This document shows, piece by piece, positions 16,368 to 24,404 of a stretch of DNA of 64,000 nucleotides. Source of the stretch: Roseobacter sp. GAI101 (GTDB lineage Bacteria > Pseudomonadota > Alphaproteobacteria > Rhodobacterales > Rhodobacteraceae); the NCBI RefSeq assembly GCF_000156335.1, contig NZ_DS999213.1:3340111-3404110 (forward strand), read 5' to 3'. Under the pieces are notes generated by a model. The model did no database searches and was not told where the DNA came from. It saw only the letters and a program-made list of their open reading frames with translations. Position numbers and translations under genes: made by a program. Each line of letters starts with the position of its first letter. The first letter of the stretch is position 1.

Positions 16368-18233
16368 ATGACTGAGACCACCGATACCCCAAAGACTGGC
16401 CATGAGGTCATTCAATCCTATCTTAAGACCATTGACAGCTCGCCCGGCGTGTACCGCATGCTCGATTCCGAGAGCAGGGTTCTGTATGTCGGCAAGGCGC
16501 GCAATTTGCGCGCGCGGGTCAGCAACTATGCGCGGTCATCGGGGCATTCGGGGCGCATCGCGCGGATGATATCGAACACAGCGTCGATGATGTTTCTGAC
16601 CACCAAGACCGAAACCGAAGCGCTGCTGCTGGAACAAAACCTGATCAAGCAGCTCAAGCCCAAGTTCAACGTGTTGCTGCGCGACGACAAAAGCTTTCCG
16701 AACATTCTGGTGACGGCGGATGGCGATTACCCCCAGATCAAAAAACACCGCGGTGCGAAAAAGGAAAAGGGCAATTACTATGGCCCCTTCGCCAGCGCGG
16801 GCGCGGTGAACCGGACGCTGAACCAGTTGCAACGCGTGTTCTTGCTGCGTGATTGTTCCAATGCGATGTTCGACAGCCGCACGCGGCCCTGTCTGCAACA
16901 CCAGATCAAGCGGTGCTCGGCCCCTTGCGTGGGCAAAATCTCGCCCGAGGAATATCGAAAGACGGTGCAGGATGCGCAGAAGTTCCTGAATAGTAAATCG
17001 ACGGATATTCAGGTGCGCCTTGCGGCTGATATGGCTGCCGCGTCCGAGGCGATGGAGTTCGAACGCGCTGCCGCCCTACGCGACCGGATCAAGGCGCTGA
17101 CACAGGTTCAGACAGCACAGGGCATCAACCCTCAAGGTGTGTCCGAAGCCGATATCATCGCGCTGCATCTGGATCAGGGACAGGCCTGCGTGCAGGTTTT
17201 CTTTATTCGGGCCAATCAAAACTGGGGCAATCGCGATTACTATCCCCGCGTCGGTCCGGACGTGGACGCCGCCGAGGTGCTGGAGGCGTTCATCGGCCAA
17301 TTCTACGACACCCGCGAACCTCCGCGGCAGTTGATCCTGTCGAACGAGATCGAGAACCCCGATCTGATGGCGGATGCCTTGTCAGGCAAACTGGGCCGCA
17401 AGGTCGAACTGCTGGTCCCGCAACGCGGCGAAAAGGCAGAGCTGGTCGACGGTGCCTTGCGTAACGCGCGCGAATCGCTGGCCCGCAAACTGGCCGAGAC
17501 AGCGACCCAGACCAATCTGCTGAAAGGTCTGGCCGACGCTTTCGAATTGCCTGCGTCGCCGCAGCGGATCGAGGTCTATGACAACTCTCACATTCAGGGA
17601 ACCAATGCGGTCGGGGGGATGGTCGTTGCCGGGCCGGACGGCATGATGAAGAACCAGTACCGCAAATTTAACATTCGCGGAGATGAACTGACCCCCGGTG
17701 ATGACTTTGGCATGATGAAAGAGGTGCTGACCCGGCGTTTCAAACGTCTGCTAAAGGAAGACCCCGACCGCAAACTGGGCATGTGGCCCGATCTGCTGCT
17801 GATCGATGGCGGGGCAGGGCAGGTAAGCGCCGTTGCCTCTATCATGCGCGAATACGGGGTCGAGGATATTCCGATGGTCGGTGTCGCCAAGGGCGTTGAC
17901 CGCGATGCGGGCAAGGAAGAGTTCCACCGCGTCGGCAAGCGGCCGATGGCGCTGCGGCATAATGATCCGGTGTTGTATTTCATCCAGCGCATGCGGGATG
18001 AGGCACACCGCTTTGCGATCGGCACCCACCGCGCCAAGCGGGCCAAGGCGGTCGGCGCAACACCGCTGGACGAGGTGCCCGGTGTCGGCGCGGCGCGCAA
18101 GCGGGCCCTGCTTGCGCATTTCGGATCCGCCAAGGCCGTGGGCCGCGCGAATCTGAGCGATTTGTTGGCTGTTGACGGTGTCTCGCGGGCATTGGCAGAG
18201 CGGATTTACGCTTTTTTCCACGAACGTGGCTGA
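16368..18233 (+). CDS. uvrC: Excinuclease ABC subunit C
   Basis: Nucleotide excision repair nuclease that makes both incisions with UvrB. The 621-residue protein has an N-terminal GIY-YIG domain (SSPGVYRML, VLYVGKARNLRARVSNY), a cysteine cluster CLQHQIKRCSAPC near 190-205, a UVR domain (FERAAALRDRIKAL), the UvrC RNase H-like domain (about 395-545, with VYDNSHIQG and LLIDGGAGQ) and a C-terminal double helix-hairpin-helix (VPGVGAARKRALL, VDGVSRALAERI). I start it at ATG 16368; the longer frame from 16317 has no support. Confidence 0.97.
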   Translation: MTETTDTPKTGHEVIQSYLKTIDSSPGVYRMLDSESRVLYVGKARNLRARVSNYARSSGHSGRIARMISNTASMMFLTTKTETEALLLEQNLIKQLKPKFNVLLRDDKSFPNILVTADGDYPQIKKHRGAKKEKGNYYGPFASAGAVNRTLNQLQRVFLLRDCSNAMFDSRTRPCLQHQIKRCSAPCVGKISPEEYRKTVQDAQKFLNSKSTDIQVRLAADMAAASEAMEFERAAALRDRIKALTQVQTAQGINPQGVSEADIIALHLDQGQACVQVFFIRANQNWGNRDYYPRVGPDVDAAEVLEAFIGQFYDTREPPRQLILSNEIENPDLMADALSGKLGRKVELLVPQRGEKAELVDGALRNARESLARKLAETATQTNLLKGLADAFELPASPQRIEVYDNSHIQGTNAVGGMVVAGPDGMMKNQYRKFNIRGDELTPGDDFGMMKEVLTRRFKRLLKEDPDRKLGMWPDLLLIDGGAGQVSAVASIMREYGVEDIPMVGVAKGVDRDAGKEEFHRVGKRPMALRHNDPVLYFIQRMRDEAHRFAIGTHRAKRAKAVGATPLDEVPGVGAARKRALLAHFGSAKAVGRANLSDLLAVDGVSRALAERIYAFFHERG

Positions 18234-18354
18234 TGGGGCCGCGGGCGTGATCATGATTTGCAAGGGCGGGACGCTCCGCGGGGAGTTTATTTTGCAAAAT
18301 GAAGCGGATATGTTGGTGCTTTCCCCTCTGTGCCTTGCGCTGTAGAGTGCGGGA

Positions 18355-19020
18355 ATGAAGTGGAATGTCCCCAATATCCTGACGCTGATGCGTCTGATCG
18401 CGGCACCGGGTGTGGCTGTGATGTTTTTGTATTTTACCAGGCCTTTTGCGGATGGTCTGGCGATGCTGCTGTTTGTGTCTGCGGCGATTACGGACTGGTT
18501 TGACGGCTATCTTGCACGGGCCTGGAAGCAGGAGACCAAGCTGGGTGCGATGCTGGATCCGATCGCTGACAAGGCGATGGTGGTGATCGCGTTGATGGTC
18601 ATCATCGCGTTTTCAAGCTGGTCGCCCTGGCTGGTTCTGCCTGCCACGGTGATCTTGTTTCGTGAGGTTTTCGTTTCGGGATTGCGGGAGTATCTGGGGA
18701 ATGTCTCGGGCACGCTCAAGGTCACGCAACTGGCCAAGTGGAAGACCACGGCGCAGATGGTGGCGATTGCGGTTCTGTTCAGCCAGGGTGTGTTCGAGCA
18801 TTATTTCGGGATGTCGATTCTTGGCATGAATGATGAACTGGTATCGGCCATTCTGATGGGCCAGCAGGAAGACATTCACGGGCTGAACTGGAAGTTGGAC
18901 GGCATGATCTGGGCCGGGCGGATCGGACTTGGCCTGCTGTGGATTGCAGCTACGCTGACGGCGATCACTGGCTTTGACTATTTGCGCAAGGCGCTGCCGC
19001 ATTTGACGGAGACACGGTGA
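18355..19020 (+). CDS. pgsA: CDP-diacylglycerol-glycerol-3-phosphate 3-phosphatidyltransferase
   Basis: Makes phosphatidylglycerol phosphate at the inner membrane. The 221-residue protein starts MKWNVPNILTLMRL and has the complete CDP-alcohol phosphotransferase motif DG-x2-AR-x8-G-x3-D-x3-D at about 50-72, within several hydrophobic helices. Somewhat longer than the E. coli enzyme because of an inserted loop near 155-180. The TGA overlaps the moaD ATG by one base (TGATG). Confidence 0.94.
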   Translation: MKWNVPNILTLMRLIAAPGVAVMFLYFTRPFADGLAMLLFVSAAITDWFDGYLARAWKQETKLGAMLDPIADKAMVVIALMVIIAFSSWSPWLVLPATVILFREVFVSGLREYLGNVSGTLKVTQLAKWKTTAQMVAIAVLFSQGVFEHYFGMSILGMNDELVSAILMGQQEDIHGLNWKLDGMIWAGRIGLGLLWIAATLTAITGFDYLRKALPHLTETR

Positions 19021-19265
19021 TGGATGTTTTGTATTTTGCATGGGTCCGCGAACGGATCGGTCTGCCCCGCGAGCAGGTCCAGACCAATGCGGCCACGGTG
19101 GCCGATCTGGTGGCTGAACTGCGCGCGCGCGAAGACCGCTATGATATGGCGTTTTCGGATCTGAGCAGCCTTCGGGTTGCCGTCGACCAAGAGCTGGCCG
19201 ATTTTGACGCTCCCTTGGCCGGTGTGCGTGAGGTCGCGTTTTTTCCACCGATGACCGGAGGCTGA
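19020..19265 (+). CDS. moaD: Molybdopterin synthase sulfur-carrier subunit
   Basis: An 81-residue ubiquitin-like protein ending FFPPMTGG; the C-terminal Gly-Gly is the thiocarboxylation site that delivers sulfur to precursor Z. The start at 19020 is coupled to the pgsA stop. It is followed after one base by moaE, the catalytic subunit of the same enzyme. Confidence 0.94.
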   Translation: MDVLYFAWVRERIGLPREQVQTNAATVADLVAELRAREDRYDMAFSDLSSLRVAVDQELADFDAPLAGVREVAFFPPMTGG

Positions 19266-19266
19266 C

Positions 19267-19710
19267 ATGCATGTTTCGGTGCAGGAAGGTCCGTTTGATC
19301 TGGGCGACGTGTCATCGGAATTCGCAAGCGGGCACAAGGATATGGGCGCGATCGTGACCTTTACCGGCATCGTGCGCGATTTGCCCGGTGATCCCCTTCA
19401 GGCCATGGAAATTGAACATTATCCCGGCATGACGGAATCGGCGTTGAAGTCGATGGCGCAGACGGCGATTGATCGATTCTCGCTTGGGGATGCGCTGGTC
19501 ATTCATCGCTACGGGCGGCTGGTTCCCGGTGAGATGATTATGATGGTGGCCACCGCAGCGCGGCATCGCAAGGACGCTTTCGAGGCGGCTGAATTCCTGA
19601 TGGATTACCTGAAATCACGGGCACCGTTCTGGAAGCGCGAGATTACTGCCAGCGGTGCGGAATGGGTCGAATCCAAGGATGAGGACGAGGACGCCCTGGC
19701 GCGCTGGTGA
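19267..19710 (+). CDS. moaE: Molybdopterin synthase catalytic subunit
   Basis: A 147-residue protein with the MoaE features: GAIVTFTGIVRD near 34-45, IEHYPGMTE, HRYGRLVPGE, ATAARHRKDAFEA, and YLKSRAPFWKRE with the conserved catalytic lysines. It forms a heterotetramer with MoaD to convert cyclic pyranopterin monophosphate to molybdopterin. Its stop abuts the stop of the convergent gene at 19711. Confidence 0.95.
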   Translation: MHVSVQEGPFDLGDVSSEFASGHKDMGAIVTFTGIVRDLPGDPLQAMEIEHYPGMTESALKSMAQTAIDRFSLGDALVIHRYGRLVPGEMIMMVATAARHRKDAFEAAEFLMDYLKSRAPFWKREITASGAEWVESKDEDEDALARW

Positions 19711-20037
19711 TCAGCCCGCCTGCTGGCGGTCGATATAGCTGCGCATTTCTTCCGCCTCGTGACGGGCGTCGCGCAGGCCATCCATGGCGGCACGCAGCTC
19801 TGCTTCAGTCTGGCTTAGCTGGTTGGTCAGCTCCGCCTCGCGTTGTTGCAGGTAGGTGATCGCCTGATCGCGGGTTTCTTCGGCTTCGTGTAGTTCCTGG
19901 CTCATCCGGTCCAGCTGTGCCACGTCGTCGGCAGCCACGCGGGTAAAGCGGTGCAAGAGCCAGTTCGCAAACCACCCCAGGCAGAAGGCGACGAACAGGA
20001 TGATCGCGGTCGCGATGACAAATTCGGTTCTGCTCAT
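19711..20037 (-). CDS. Small membrane-anchored coiled-coil protein, unknown function
   Basis: A 108-residue protein starting MSRTEFVIATAIILFVAFCL: one N-terminal transmembrane helix (about 6-28), then a long acidic, heptad-rich helix (about 40-104) with many Glu, Gln, Arg and Leu. This is the shape of a short bitopic coiled-coil scaffold. I use the ATG at 20037, one base after the OmpA-family stop, which couples it to that gene; a 30-residue upstream extension would lie inside the neighbour. Probably works in the envelope with the OmpA-like protein. Confidence 0.7.
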   Translation of the reverse strand: MSRTEFVIATAIILFVAFCLGWFANWLLHRFTRVAADDVAQLDRMSQELHEAEETRDQAITYLQQREAELTNQLSQTEAELRAAMDGLRDARHEAEEMRSYIDRQQAG

Positions 20038-20038
20038 G

Positions 20039-21937
20039 TCAGTTGCCTTCTTGGGTCGTGTTTGCAGGTTCGTCTGTATCACCTGAATCGCCGGCGTTTT
20101 CCAGCGTTGTTTCGGGTGTTGTGGCACCTTCTTCGGGGCGGATCAGGCGAAATTCGATGCGGCGGTTGGCTTCGCGGCCCTCTTCGGTGTCGTTCGACTC
20201 AACCGGGGCCTCTTCGCCAAAGCCTTTGGCGACGAATGATGCAGTCAGAACCCGGCGTGCGCGCAGTTCGTTCAACACCGATTGCGCCCGCGATTGGCTG
20301 AGCGCCAAGTTCATTTCTTCGCGGCCCTGGCTGTCGGTATAGCCCTGAATTTCAAGCGCGATGTCACCGCAGGGTTTCAGAATTTCCGCAATTTGATCCA
20401 TCGTCGACAGGGCCGAGGCATCAATTGTTGCACTGCCCGGTTCAAAGTTGATCTTGCCAGCTTTCACGACCTCGCCGATCTGGGCCTCGCATTCCTCGGG
20501 GGTGGGCAGACCCAGAACAGGGTCAAGTTTTTCCTGATACACGACTGCGATATCGTATTGCTGCCCTTCGCCAAGTTTCCCCGCCAGAAGCGTTGCGATC
20601 TGCGAGCCGGCGTCAGGGTTGCCTGTATTGCCTTTGACGCTGACATTGTCCGGCTGGACGATCACCGACCCGTTCGCCAGCTTTGACAGGGCATCAAGGC
20701 CCGAAAGAACGCGGGTCGGCCAATCTGCGGGCAGATCATCGACGATCCGCGCGGCGGTATAGACCTTGTCCGTGCCAAAGCTGGCCTTGGCATAGCTATC
20801 AGCCAGTTCACGCAGCTCCTCGTCGCTGAGCCGTCCGCGCAGCTGGACCTTGCCGTCCGTTGACAAGGTCGCAACAAATTCAGGGGGGCCGGCATTGGGG
20901 TCGACGGCTTCGGTCAGGCGCGCGTCGAGCGCAAAAACATCGGGAAGCGCGTTTTCAAGCTCTCCTACCACGCGGTCGAAGAGGTCTTGATCGGTGCCTG
21001 CGGCGGCGACAAGCGTGATGTCGGCATCCACGAAGTTTACAGACCCTTGACCGATTTCAGTCAGGGCCTTGATGGTTTTCTCGACCGCTTCGGCCCAGCG
21101 TGGGCTGGGTACGCCAAGGCCGACCGTGCAGCGGATCGTGCCGGTCGCACCTGCCGTCTTTGCGGCGGCGGTGATCTTTGCACTGGCTTTTTCGGTGTCG
21201 GCGCTGCAGGCGTCAAACCCTGTGGCGTCTTCGGTGATCTGAAAGCGCAGGGTGAACGGCGTCAGGACCGGGCGCGGCGTTGCGATGTCCAGCGTCATGG
21301 ACAGGCCCGGCGGCGCGGCGCGGCGCAGCTGTTCCTCAAGGCGGGCCTTTTCAGCTGCGCTATCGGAAATGGCGGTAATGTCGATGCGACCGGCGGAAAC
21401 GGATGCTTTGGCGCGGGGGAGCTTCTCCATCGCGAGAATCGCAAAGGCAAAGGCGTCTTCCCAGCCGTCGGGGGCGGGGTAGTTGGCGGACTCCAGAAGA
21501 TCGGCGACGTTTTCGGACCCCACAATGGAGTAGAATCGGCTGATGGCGGCGTCCCGATCGGTGGTCGTGGGGATCAGCCCGATGATGGAAACGCCAGAAT
21601 CGTTGCGCAGTATTTCAGCCGAGAACCGGGGGGCTGCGATTGTCGCTTGGGACACGACCTCCATGTCGTCAATTACCCGTGCGGCGTCTACAATCGACCC
21701 CGCGGCGCTGAGCGCGTTAAAACGGACCACCTCGTTCGGGGCTGTACCGGACAGGGTGACCTGCAGGCCGTCAGCCTCTACCTCCGCCCAGACCATGCCC
21801 TTTTCATCAAGTGCATCGCGCACGCCGATTTCGGAATTTTCCTCGATCAGGGTTACCGAAAAATTGGCCGCGACAAGCGACAGTGCCGCCGCTGCCGAAA
21901 AGGTCAGCGCGATGATCAGGATGACGGATAGACGCAT
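20039..21937 (-). CDS. OmpA-family protein with N-terminal BON-like region
   Basis: A 632-residue envelope protein. After a hydrophobic N-terminus (signal or anchor, about 3-25) comes a BON-like segment (WAEVEADGLQVTLSGTAPNE, with a following A-x3-V-x-DD pattern), then several weaker repeats of the same kind, another clear one near VQLRGRLSDEELRELAD. The C-terminal OmpA domain (about 490-605) has FEPGSATID, GYTDSQGREEMNLALSQSRA and NRRIEFRL, the peptidoglycan-binding signature. An acidic Thr/Glu tail ends the protein. I choose the ATG at 21937 over a longer frame. It probably tethers an outer structure or lipid surface to peptidoglycan. Confidence 0.82.
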   Translation of the reverse strand: MRLSVILIIALTFSAAAALSLVAANFSVTLIEENSEIGVRDALDEKGMVWAEVEADGLQVTLSGTAPNEVVRFNALSAAGSIVDAARVIDDMEVVSQATIAAPRFSAEILRNDSGVSIIGLIPTTTDRDAAISRFYSIVGSENVADLLESANYPAPDGWEDAFAFAILAMEKLPRAKASVSAGRIDITAISDSAAEKARLEEQLRRAAPPGLSMTLDIATPRPVLTPFTLRFQITEDATGFDACSADTEKASAKITAAAKTAGATGTIRCTVGLGVPSPRWAEAVEKTIKALTEIGQGSVNFVDADITLVAAAGTDQDLFDRVVGELENALPDVFALDARLTEAVDPNAGPPEFVATLSTDGKVQLRGRLSDEELRELADSYAKASFGTDKVYTAARIVDDLPADWPTRVLSGLDALSKLANGSVIVQPDNVSVKGNTGNPDAGSQIATLLAGKLGEGQQYDIAVVYQEKLDPVLGLPTPEECEAQIGEVVKAGKINFEPGSATIDASALSTMDQIAEILKPCGDIALEIQGYTDSQGREEMNLALSQSRAQSVLNELRARRVLTASFVAKGFGEEAPVESNDTEEGREANRRIEFRLIRPEEGATTPETTLENAGDSGDTDEPANTTQEGN

Positions 21938-22000
21938 AGGCTCGTTTCTGGGACAGTTGACGTTAGCGCCGTTGATACGCGCGGGTGCGCTGTGGTGCAA

Positions 22001-22987
22001 TCACGCCAGCAGCGCTGCGGCGAAAAAGATCAGCGGGATCATGCCAGTGTCCCGGTTCACGCGAAACAGCTGCAGCAGCTTTGCATTGTCGGTGATGTCG
22101 AACCCGCGCAGTTGCCACGCCATGTGCCAGCCCATCGCCCAGGGGCCGCCAAGCGCCAGCACCATCGCAAGAAACGATGCGTTTTCGCGCAGTGCGAAGA
22201 TCACGGCCAACCCCATCAGACCTACCGTGGCCATGAGGAAGCGGCGCAACCATTGCGCGGTGTTTTCGCCGAACAGGCGCGCGGTGGATTTGACGCCGAT
22301 CAGGGCGTCGTCTTCTGTGTCCTGATGGGCATAGATCGTGTCGTAAAACAGCGTCCAGGCGATGCCGGCGAGGTAAAGAACCACCGCAGGGGCCGCCAGC
22401 GATCCGGTATGGGCCGTCCAGGCCAACAATGCGCCCCAGTTGAAGGCGATGCCGAGAAATACCTGCGGCCACCACGTGAACCGTTTGGCAAAGGGATAGA
22501 TCGCCACAGGCAACAACGCCAAGATCCCAAGTGAAATAGCGGCATAATTGAACGTCAGCAGGATGCAAAAGGCGATCAGGGCTTGGGCGATCATCCAGGC
22601 CGCAGCGCCTTTGACGCTGACCTGGCCCGACGGGATCGGTCGCGACCGTGTACGGGCGACCTTGGCGTCAATGTCGCGATCGGTGATGTCGTTCCACGTG
22701 CAGCCCGCCCCGCGCATCAAGAACGCACCAAGGCCGCAGCCTGCGAAAATCCAAAGGTCAAACCAGCGGGGCTGCTGGTCGAATAGTATCGCCAGCGCCA
22801 GCCCCCACCAGCACGGCAGCAGCAGAAGCCACGTCCCGATCGGCCGGTCCGCGCGGCTTAGCCGAAGATAGGGTCGCGTGAAGGCGGGCGCATAGCGGTC
22901 AACCCAATTGTCCGAGGCCGCATCTGCCACACGGCTATTTTCGCGGGCATTTTCCGTGGCATCTGGTGTAGGAGGGTTGTCTTGCAT
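22001..22987 (-). CDS. ubiA: 4-Hydroxybenzoate polyprenyltransferase
   Basis: Prenylates 4-hydroxybenzoate in ubiquinone synthesis at the inner membrane. The 328-residue protein has eight or nine helices and both Asp-rich motifs: NDITDRDIDAKVARTRSRPI and the second YDTIYAHQDTEDD. The N-terminal 30 residues are polar and longer than usual. Its ATG lies only 12 bp from the divergent rsmE start, so at least one promoter must sit inside the other gene or the mRNA must be nearly leaderless. Confidence 0.93.
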   Translation of the reverse strand: MQDNPPTPDATENARENSRVADAASDNWVDRYAPAFTRPYLRLSRADRPIGTWLLLLPCWWGLALAILFDQQPRWFDLWIFAGCGLGAFLMRGAGCTWNDITDRDIDAKVARTRSRPIPSGQVSVKGAAAWMIAQALIAFCILLTFNYAAISLGILALLPVAIYPFAKRFTWWPQVFLGIAFNWGALLAWTAHTGSLAAPAVVLYLAGIAWTLFYDTIYAHQDTEDDALIGVKSTARLFGENTAQWLRRFLMATVGLMGLAVIFALRENASFLAMVLALGGPWAMGWHMAWQLRGFDITDNAKLLQLFRVNRDTGMIPLIFFAAALLA

Positions 22988-22999
22988 ATATCATGTCTC

Positions 23000-23722
23000 A
23001 TGAACGCGAAAATCAGACTATATGTAGAGCATGGCTTGGGGCAGGGGCAATCGGTTCCTTTGGACAAAGCACAGGCGCATTATCTTTTCGGGGTGATGCG
23101 GCAGGCGGTTGGGGCCGCCGTCTTGTTGTTCAATGGCAAGGATGGCGAGTGGCGTGCCGAAGTTGTCGAGGCGGGCAAGCGGGGCGGCGTGTTGCAGTGC
23201 GTGGCGCAGACCAAGCCCCTGCAAATGCCGCCAGATCTGTGGCTGATCTTTGCTCCGATCAAGAAAACCCGCACCGATTTCATTGTCGAGAAAGCCGCCG
23301 AAATGGGCGCGCGTCGCATCGTACCGGTGCAGACCGACTTTACCAACGCAGGCCGCGTGCAGCGCGACAGGCTTCAGGCCCATGCGGTCGAGGCCGCAGA
23401 ACAGTGCGGCGCGACCTTCGTGGCTGAGGTGACCGAGATGGTGAAGCTGGACCGGTTGATTGATCAATGGGATGCCGGACGATCCTTGATGTTCTGCGAC
23501 GAGGCGCTGGCGGGATCAGATGCGGTGCTGGGGCAGTCCGGGCGCGGCGCGTGGGGGATATTGATCGGCCCTGAGGGCGGTTTTTCGGACCGGGAACGCA
23601 GCCGTTTGCGCGGTCTGGAGTATGCCAGGTCGGTCACTTTGGGCCCGCGCATCTTGCGGGCCGATACGGCGGCGGTTGCCGCGATGACCGTCTGGCAGCA
23701 GGCATTTGGAGATTGGACGTGA
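23000..23722 (+). CDS. rsmE: 16S rRNA (uracil1498-N3)-methyltransferase
   Basis: A 240-residue SPOUT methyltransferase. The N-terminal PUA-like part has AHYLFGVMRQ, and the trefoil-knot C-terminus has LIGPEGGFSDRER and LGPRILRADTAAVAAM, the RsmE SAM-binding signature. I start it at ATG 23000 because the conserved N-terminus begins there; no Shine-Dalgarno is visible, and a TATATC at 22987-22992 is placed so that transcription could begin at the ATG itself. Confidence 0.92.
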   Translation: MNAKIRLYVEHGLGQGQSVPLDKAQAHYLFGVMRQAVGAAVLLFNGKDGEWRAEVVEAGKRGGVLQCVAQTKPLQMPPDLWLIFAPIKKTRTDFIVEKAAEMGARRIVPVQTDFTNAGRVQRDRLQAHAVEAAEQCGATFVAEVTEMVKLDRLIDQWDAGRSLMFCDEALAGSDAVLGQSGRGAWGILIGPEGGFSDRERSRLRGLEYARSVTLGPRILRADTAAVAAMTVWQQAFGDWT

Positions 23723-23752
23723 TATATGGTTTTGATTTGACCGTCGTGCCAG

Positions 23753-23789
23753 CGGGGGTTTCACACCCCCGAACCCCCGTGGGATATTT
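23753..23789. repeat. GC-rich hairpin element followed by GATATTT
   Basis: GGGGGT (23754-23759) pairs with ACCCCC (23765-23770), followed by GAACCCCCGTGGGATATTT. I recall similar C/G-rich hairpin plus GATATTT blocks recurring between genes in Rhodobacteraceae genomes. Only one clear copy occurs in this window. It could be a dispersed palindromic element or a terminator for rsmE. Confidence 0.4.
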
Positions 23790-23816
23790 GAAAGCCAGAG
23801 AAGTCGGGAGCCGGAC

Positions 23817-24344
23817 ATGTCGTTTCTGAGGCCTGAGGCAAAGGCGGAGTTGTGGCGCTGGCGCGAGGTTCTTGTCGGAGTGACCGCGGCGTTGTTTGGG
23901 CTTTGGTTGATCATAGGGCCCGGATTGTTGCTGGCGCTGCCGGGTGCTGCCTTGGTGGCGACAGGGGCGGCCTTTACATGGGTTGGCGTGCAGCGCGTGC
24001 GGTTTCGCAAAAGCGGCATGGGGGCCGGGGCGGTTCAGGTTGATGAAGGGCAAATTGCCTATTTCGGACCGTTGACGGGCGGCGTCGTGTCCCTGCGCGA
24101 GATGGAGCGGTTGAGCCTTGAGCGGGGGGGCTATCCTGCGCATTGGAAGCTGGAACAGCCCGGACAAGATGCCGTGAGGATCCCTGTGGATGCTGCAGGA
24201 TCAGAGGCGTTGTTTGATGCTTTTGCATCGCTGCCGGGCCTGCGGACAGAGCGTATGTTGGCCGAATTGGCGGATGACAGGACGCTGTCGGTTGTGATCT
24301 GGGAAAGACAGACGTTGCGGCCAAGATCTGCCCTGTTGCATTGA
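23817..24344 (+). CDS. Conserved hypothetical membrane protein
   Basis: A 175-residue protein with a short cytoplasmic N-terminus, two closely spaced hydrophobic helices (about 19-60) and a soluble C-terminal domain of about 110 residues rich in beta-strand-like segments (VQVDEGQIAYFGPLTGGVVS). This resembles the topology of small bacterial PH-domain (DUF304-like) proteins, but I do not recognise a specific family. It follows rsmE by 94 bp and precedes gshA by 60 bp, perhaps in one unit. Confidence 0.65.
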   Translation: MSFLRPEAKAELWRWREVLVGVTAALFGLWLIIGPGLLLALPGAALVATGAAFTWVGVQRVRFRKSGMGAGAVQVDEGQIAYFGPLTGGVVSLREMERLSLERGGYPAHWKLEQPGQDAVRIPVDAAGSEALFDAFASLPGLRTERMLAELADDRTLSVVIWERQTLRPRSALLH

Positions 24345-24404
24345 CACCTCCGGCAATTCGCACCATCCCTAAGTCAAAGCGAAACAAACCCGGAGCCACC
24401 CCTT

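Noticed and set aside
19020..19265. Moco riboswitch upstream of moaD
   Set aside because: moaD starts one base inside the pgsA stop, so there is no leader in which such an element could lie.
20987..21931. 314-codon plus-strand ORF antisense to the OmpA-family gene
   Set aside because: Antisense shadow with no recognisable motif.
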